DNA of 10,882 bases from Myxococcales bacterium (GTDB lineage Bacteria > Myxococcota_A > Polyangia > Fen-1088): positions 5,353 through 16,234 of the forward strand of contig PMNO01000157.1 of the NCBI GenBank assembly GCA_003161835.1, read 5' to 3'. Position 1 is the first letter of the stretch. Every line of letters starts with the position of its first letter. Positions 8,449 through 10,882 of this stretch are shown here, piece by piece. The notes under the pieces are model-generated. The model saw nothing but the letters and a program-made list of their open reading frames with translations. It was not told where the DNA came from and made no database searches. The translations under genes and the position numbers were made by a program.

Positions 8449-8633
8449 GCCGCGCTCGTGCCGTTTCCCGCGCGGTTGCTAGTCGGTCCGCGGCGGAAGC
8501 CACCATCGTGTTGGCGCTCGCCCCGTGGCACAACCCTGAATCCCGGATTTCGTCACAATCATCCTTGCGACCCCCTCACAACGTCCGACCTTACAAATAG
8601 CTCGGCGAGAGAGTGCGCCTGACTAGAGGCATT

Positions 8634-8639
8634 TGTCAA
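8634..8639 (-). promoter_or_regulatory. Candidate -35 element (TTGACA)
   Basis: A perfect TTGACA hexamer reads on the minus strand toward the OmpA-family gene, just downstream of the cyclase terminator-like hairpin. No good -10 hexamer follows at 16-18 bases (GCACTC at 17), so sigma-70 promoter activity is doubtful. If real, it would give a leader of roughly 340 bases. Confidence 0.25.
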
Positions 8640-8651
8640 GAGGTTGGCAAA

Positions 8652-8686
8652 GTCGGTGCTCACTCGAGATGAGCCGTCTCACCGAC
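8652..8686 (-). terminator. Terminator-like compound hairpin after the diguanylate cyclase gene
   Basis: About 20 bases past the cyclase stop, GTCGGTG (8652-8658) can pair with CACCGAC (8680-8686). Within it GCTCA (8658-8662) can pair with TGAGC (8670-8674), giving a bulged double stem. Read on the minus strand it is followed by only three Ts. An alternative CTCACC/GGTGAG stem (8678-8683 with 8693-8698) overlaps and is mutually exclusive with it. It could end the cyclase transcript but is a weak intrinsic terminator. Confidence 0.4.
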
Positions 8687-8706
8687 GATCCGGGTGAGGA
8701 TCCGAC

Positions 8707-10281
<1,575 letters not shown>

Positions 10282-10386
10282 GTCTCCCCCTGTCCTCCCG
10301 CCCGACGTTCTCGGCGGTTCGAGCCCACGCCTTGACGCCTTTATGTTGCGCCATCCACCGGTCGATGGCCAGTGGGGGAGTGGGCG
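10282..10386. promoter_or_regulatory. Divergent promoter region between cyclase and receiver genes
   Basis: The 105-bp gap between the two start codons must hold the 5' signals for both genes. The only AT-rich patch, around 10338-10348, reads TTATGT on the plus strand and CATAAA on the minus strand, and either could act as a poor -10 hexamer. No matching -35 and no -24/-12 (sigma-54) pair is visible. The ribosome binding site GGGGGAG (10374-10380) lies six bases before the receiver ATG. Confidence 0.4.
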
Positions 10387-10770
10387 ATGCAAGATATTCT
10401 CATCATCGACGATGATCAACGGGTGCGGCGCGCGCTCGCCCGGGCGTTCGCGGCGGAAGGATATTCGGTTGCGACCGCCGGGGACGGTGACGAGGCCTTG
10501 CACAGCCTCGCCCGGAGCGAGAGCCCCCCCAAGATCATCATCGTGGATTTGATGATGCCGGTCATGGACGGATGGCGATTTCGCCGACACCTGTTGGAGC
10601 AGCCGCGCTTTGCGAACGTTCCCTTGATCGTATTTTCGGGCGCGGGATGCGAGGATTCAGGACAGAGCTTGCCGGGGGTCCTGTGCATTCCCAAGCCGGT
10701 CAACTTGCGGACACTCTTTGACAACGTGGCCCGATTGATCGCCGAGGCGTGGGCCAGCCCGTTGAGCTGA
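10387..10770 (+). CDS. Stand-alone receiver-domain response regulator
   Basis: The product has 127 residues: one complete CheY-like receiver domain with no output domain. The phosphorylation machinery is intact: acidic cluster DDD at residues 8-10, phospho-acceptor Asp54 (in VDLMMPVMDG), Ser84 (VFSG) in the Thr/Ser switch position, and Lys103 in PKP. It should take a phosphate from a histidine kinase not present in this window and act by protein contact. I chose the ATG at 10387 because GGGGGAG lies six bases upstream and the beta-1 strand ILIIDDD follows at once; an in-frame GTG at 10372 is a less likely start because it overlaps that ribosome binding site. It is divergent from the diguanylate cyclase, so the two may share regulation, but a direct functional link is inference. 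Confidence 0.93.
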   Translation: MQDILIIDDDQRVRRALARAFAAEGYSVATAGDGDEALHSLARSESPPKIIIVDLMMPVMDGWRFRRHLLEQPRFANVPLIVFSGAGCEDSGQSLPGVLCIPKPVNLRTLFDNVARLIAEAWASPLS

Positions 10771-10790
10771 CCCGATTCAGGCACCGGAAG

Positions 10791-10809
10791 GCCAGGCGTT
10801 CGCTCTGGC
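10791..10809 (+). terminator. Small hairpin downstream of the receiver gene
   Basis: GCCAGGC (10791-10797) can pair with GC-T-CTGGC (10802-10809), seven pairs with one bulged T around a GTTC loop, 20 bases after the stop. No T-run follows, so an intrinsic terminator is only possible. Confidence 0.3.
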
Positions 10810-10882
10810 GCAAATTCGATCGCGCCGGCGTCACGGCACGGCGGCCCATCCGAGGGACCGTGTTCAGGAACTGTTGATTTCA

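Larger units (their letters stand above)
8270..8706. other. 437-bp intergenic region upstream of the OmpA-family gene
   Basis: I see no convincing gene here on either strand; the frames that are open have an Arg/Pro/Ala-rich composition typical of GC-rich non-coding DNA. The region should contain the promoter and leader of the OmpA operon and the end of the diguanylate cyclase transcript. A GAAGG ribosome binding site lies at 8276-8280 on the minus strand. Inverted repeats at 8422-8448 and 8652-8686 and a TTGACA hexamer at 8634-8639 are listed separately. I could not match the leader to the cyclic di-GMP, cobalamin, TPP, FMN or glycine riboswitch consensus by eye. Confidence 0.6.

Noticed and set aside
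8270..8533. Possible 88-residue N-terminal extension of the OmpA-family protein
   Set aside because: The extension is Arg/Ala/Pro-rich without a signal peptide, whereas the ATG at 8269 has a ribosome binding site and begins a normal signal peptide.
8340..8560. Riboswitch in the OmpA leader, especially a cyclic di-GMP (GEMM) type
   Set aside because: Some short G/C-rich motifs invited comparison, but the conserved core of GEMM-I or other common classes could not be found by eye.
10282..10590. Possible 103-residue N-terminal extension of the diguanylate cyclase
   Set aside because: It would overlap the well-supported divergent receiver gene antisense and has no domain features.

Overview
The window is GC-rich. 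Its content (an OmpA-type protein with thrombospondin type 3 calcium repeats, a giant repeat-built surface protein, and a diguanylate cyclase divergent from a receiver-only response regulator) suits a Gram-negative bacterium with a large signalling and surface repertoire. A myxobacterial or related deltaproteobacterial (Myxococcota) source is my best guess; this is an inference from gene style, not a marker-gene result.

Layout. Positions 1-6332 (minus strand) hold one uninterrupted reading frame that runs off the left edge: at least 2110 codons of an exported, multidomain repeat protein. Its N-terminus has a probable lipoprotein-like signal and a carbohydrate-binding-like domain. Two DUF11-like domains, one cysteine-bearing InlB-B-like repeat and three Big_1-like Ig domains follow, and then at least fifteen copies of a 78/79-residue beta-type repeat. 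Just upstream on the same strand, separated by 77 bp, lies a 619-residue OmpA-family protein (6410-8269) with an N-terminal barrel-like region, five thrombospondin type 3 repeats and a C-terminal peptidoglycan-binding OmpA domain. The two look like an operon for cell-surface architecture. A 437-bp non-coding stretch (8270-8706) separates this pair from a GAF-PAS-GGDEF diguanylate cyclase (8707-10281, minus). A stand-alone receiver protein (10387-10770, plus) is divergently transcribed from the cyclase across a 105-bp gap. The last ~110 bases contain no gene that I can see.

How the genes may work together. The OmpA protein should sit in the outer membrane and grip peptidoglycan. The giant protein looks like a long extracellular stalk or adhesin. 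The cyclase would make cyclic di-GMP, which commonly controls adhesion and motility, and the receiver could relay a kinase signal. That the signalling pair controls the surface pair is a guess from proximity only.

The most notable signal is the near-perfect periodicity of the giant gene's repeat array: successive copies of its marker motif lie 237 or 234 bases apart over fifteen units, although the unit sequences have diverged strongly. I found no CRISPR array, tRNA, rRNA, insertion sequence or clear defence system.
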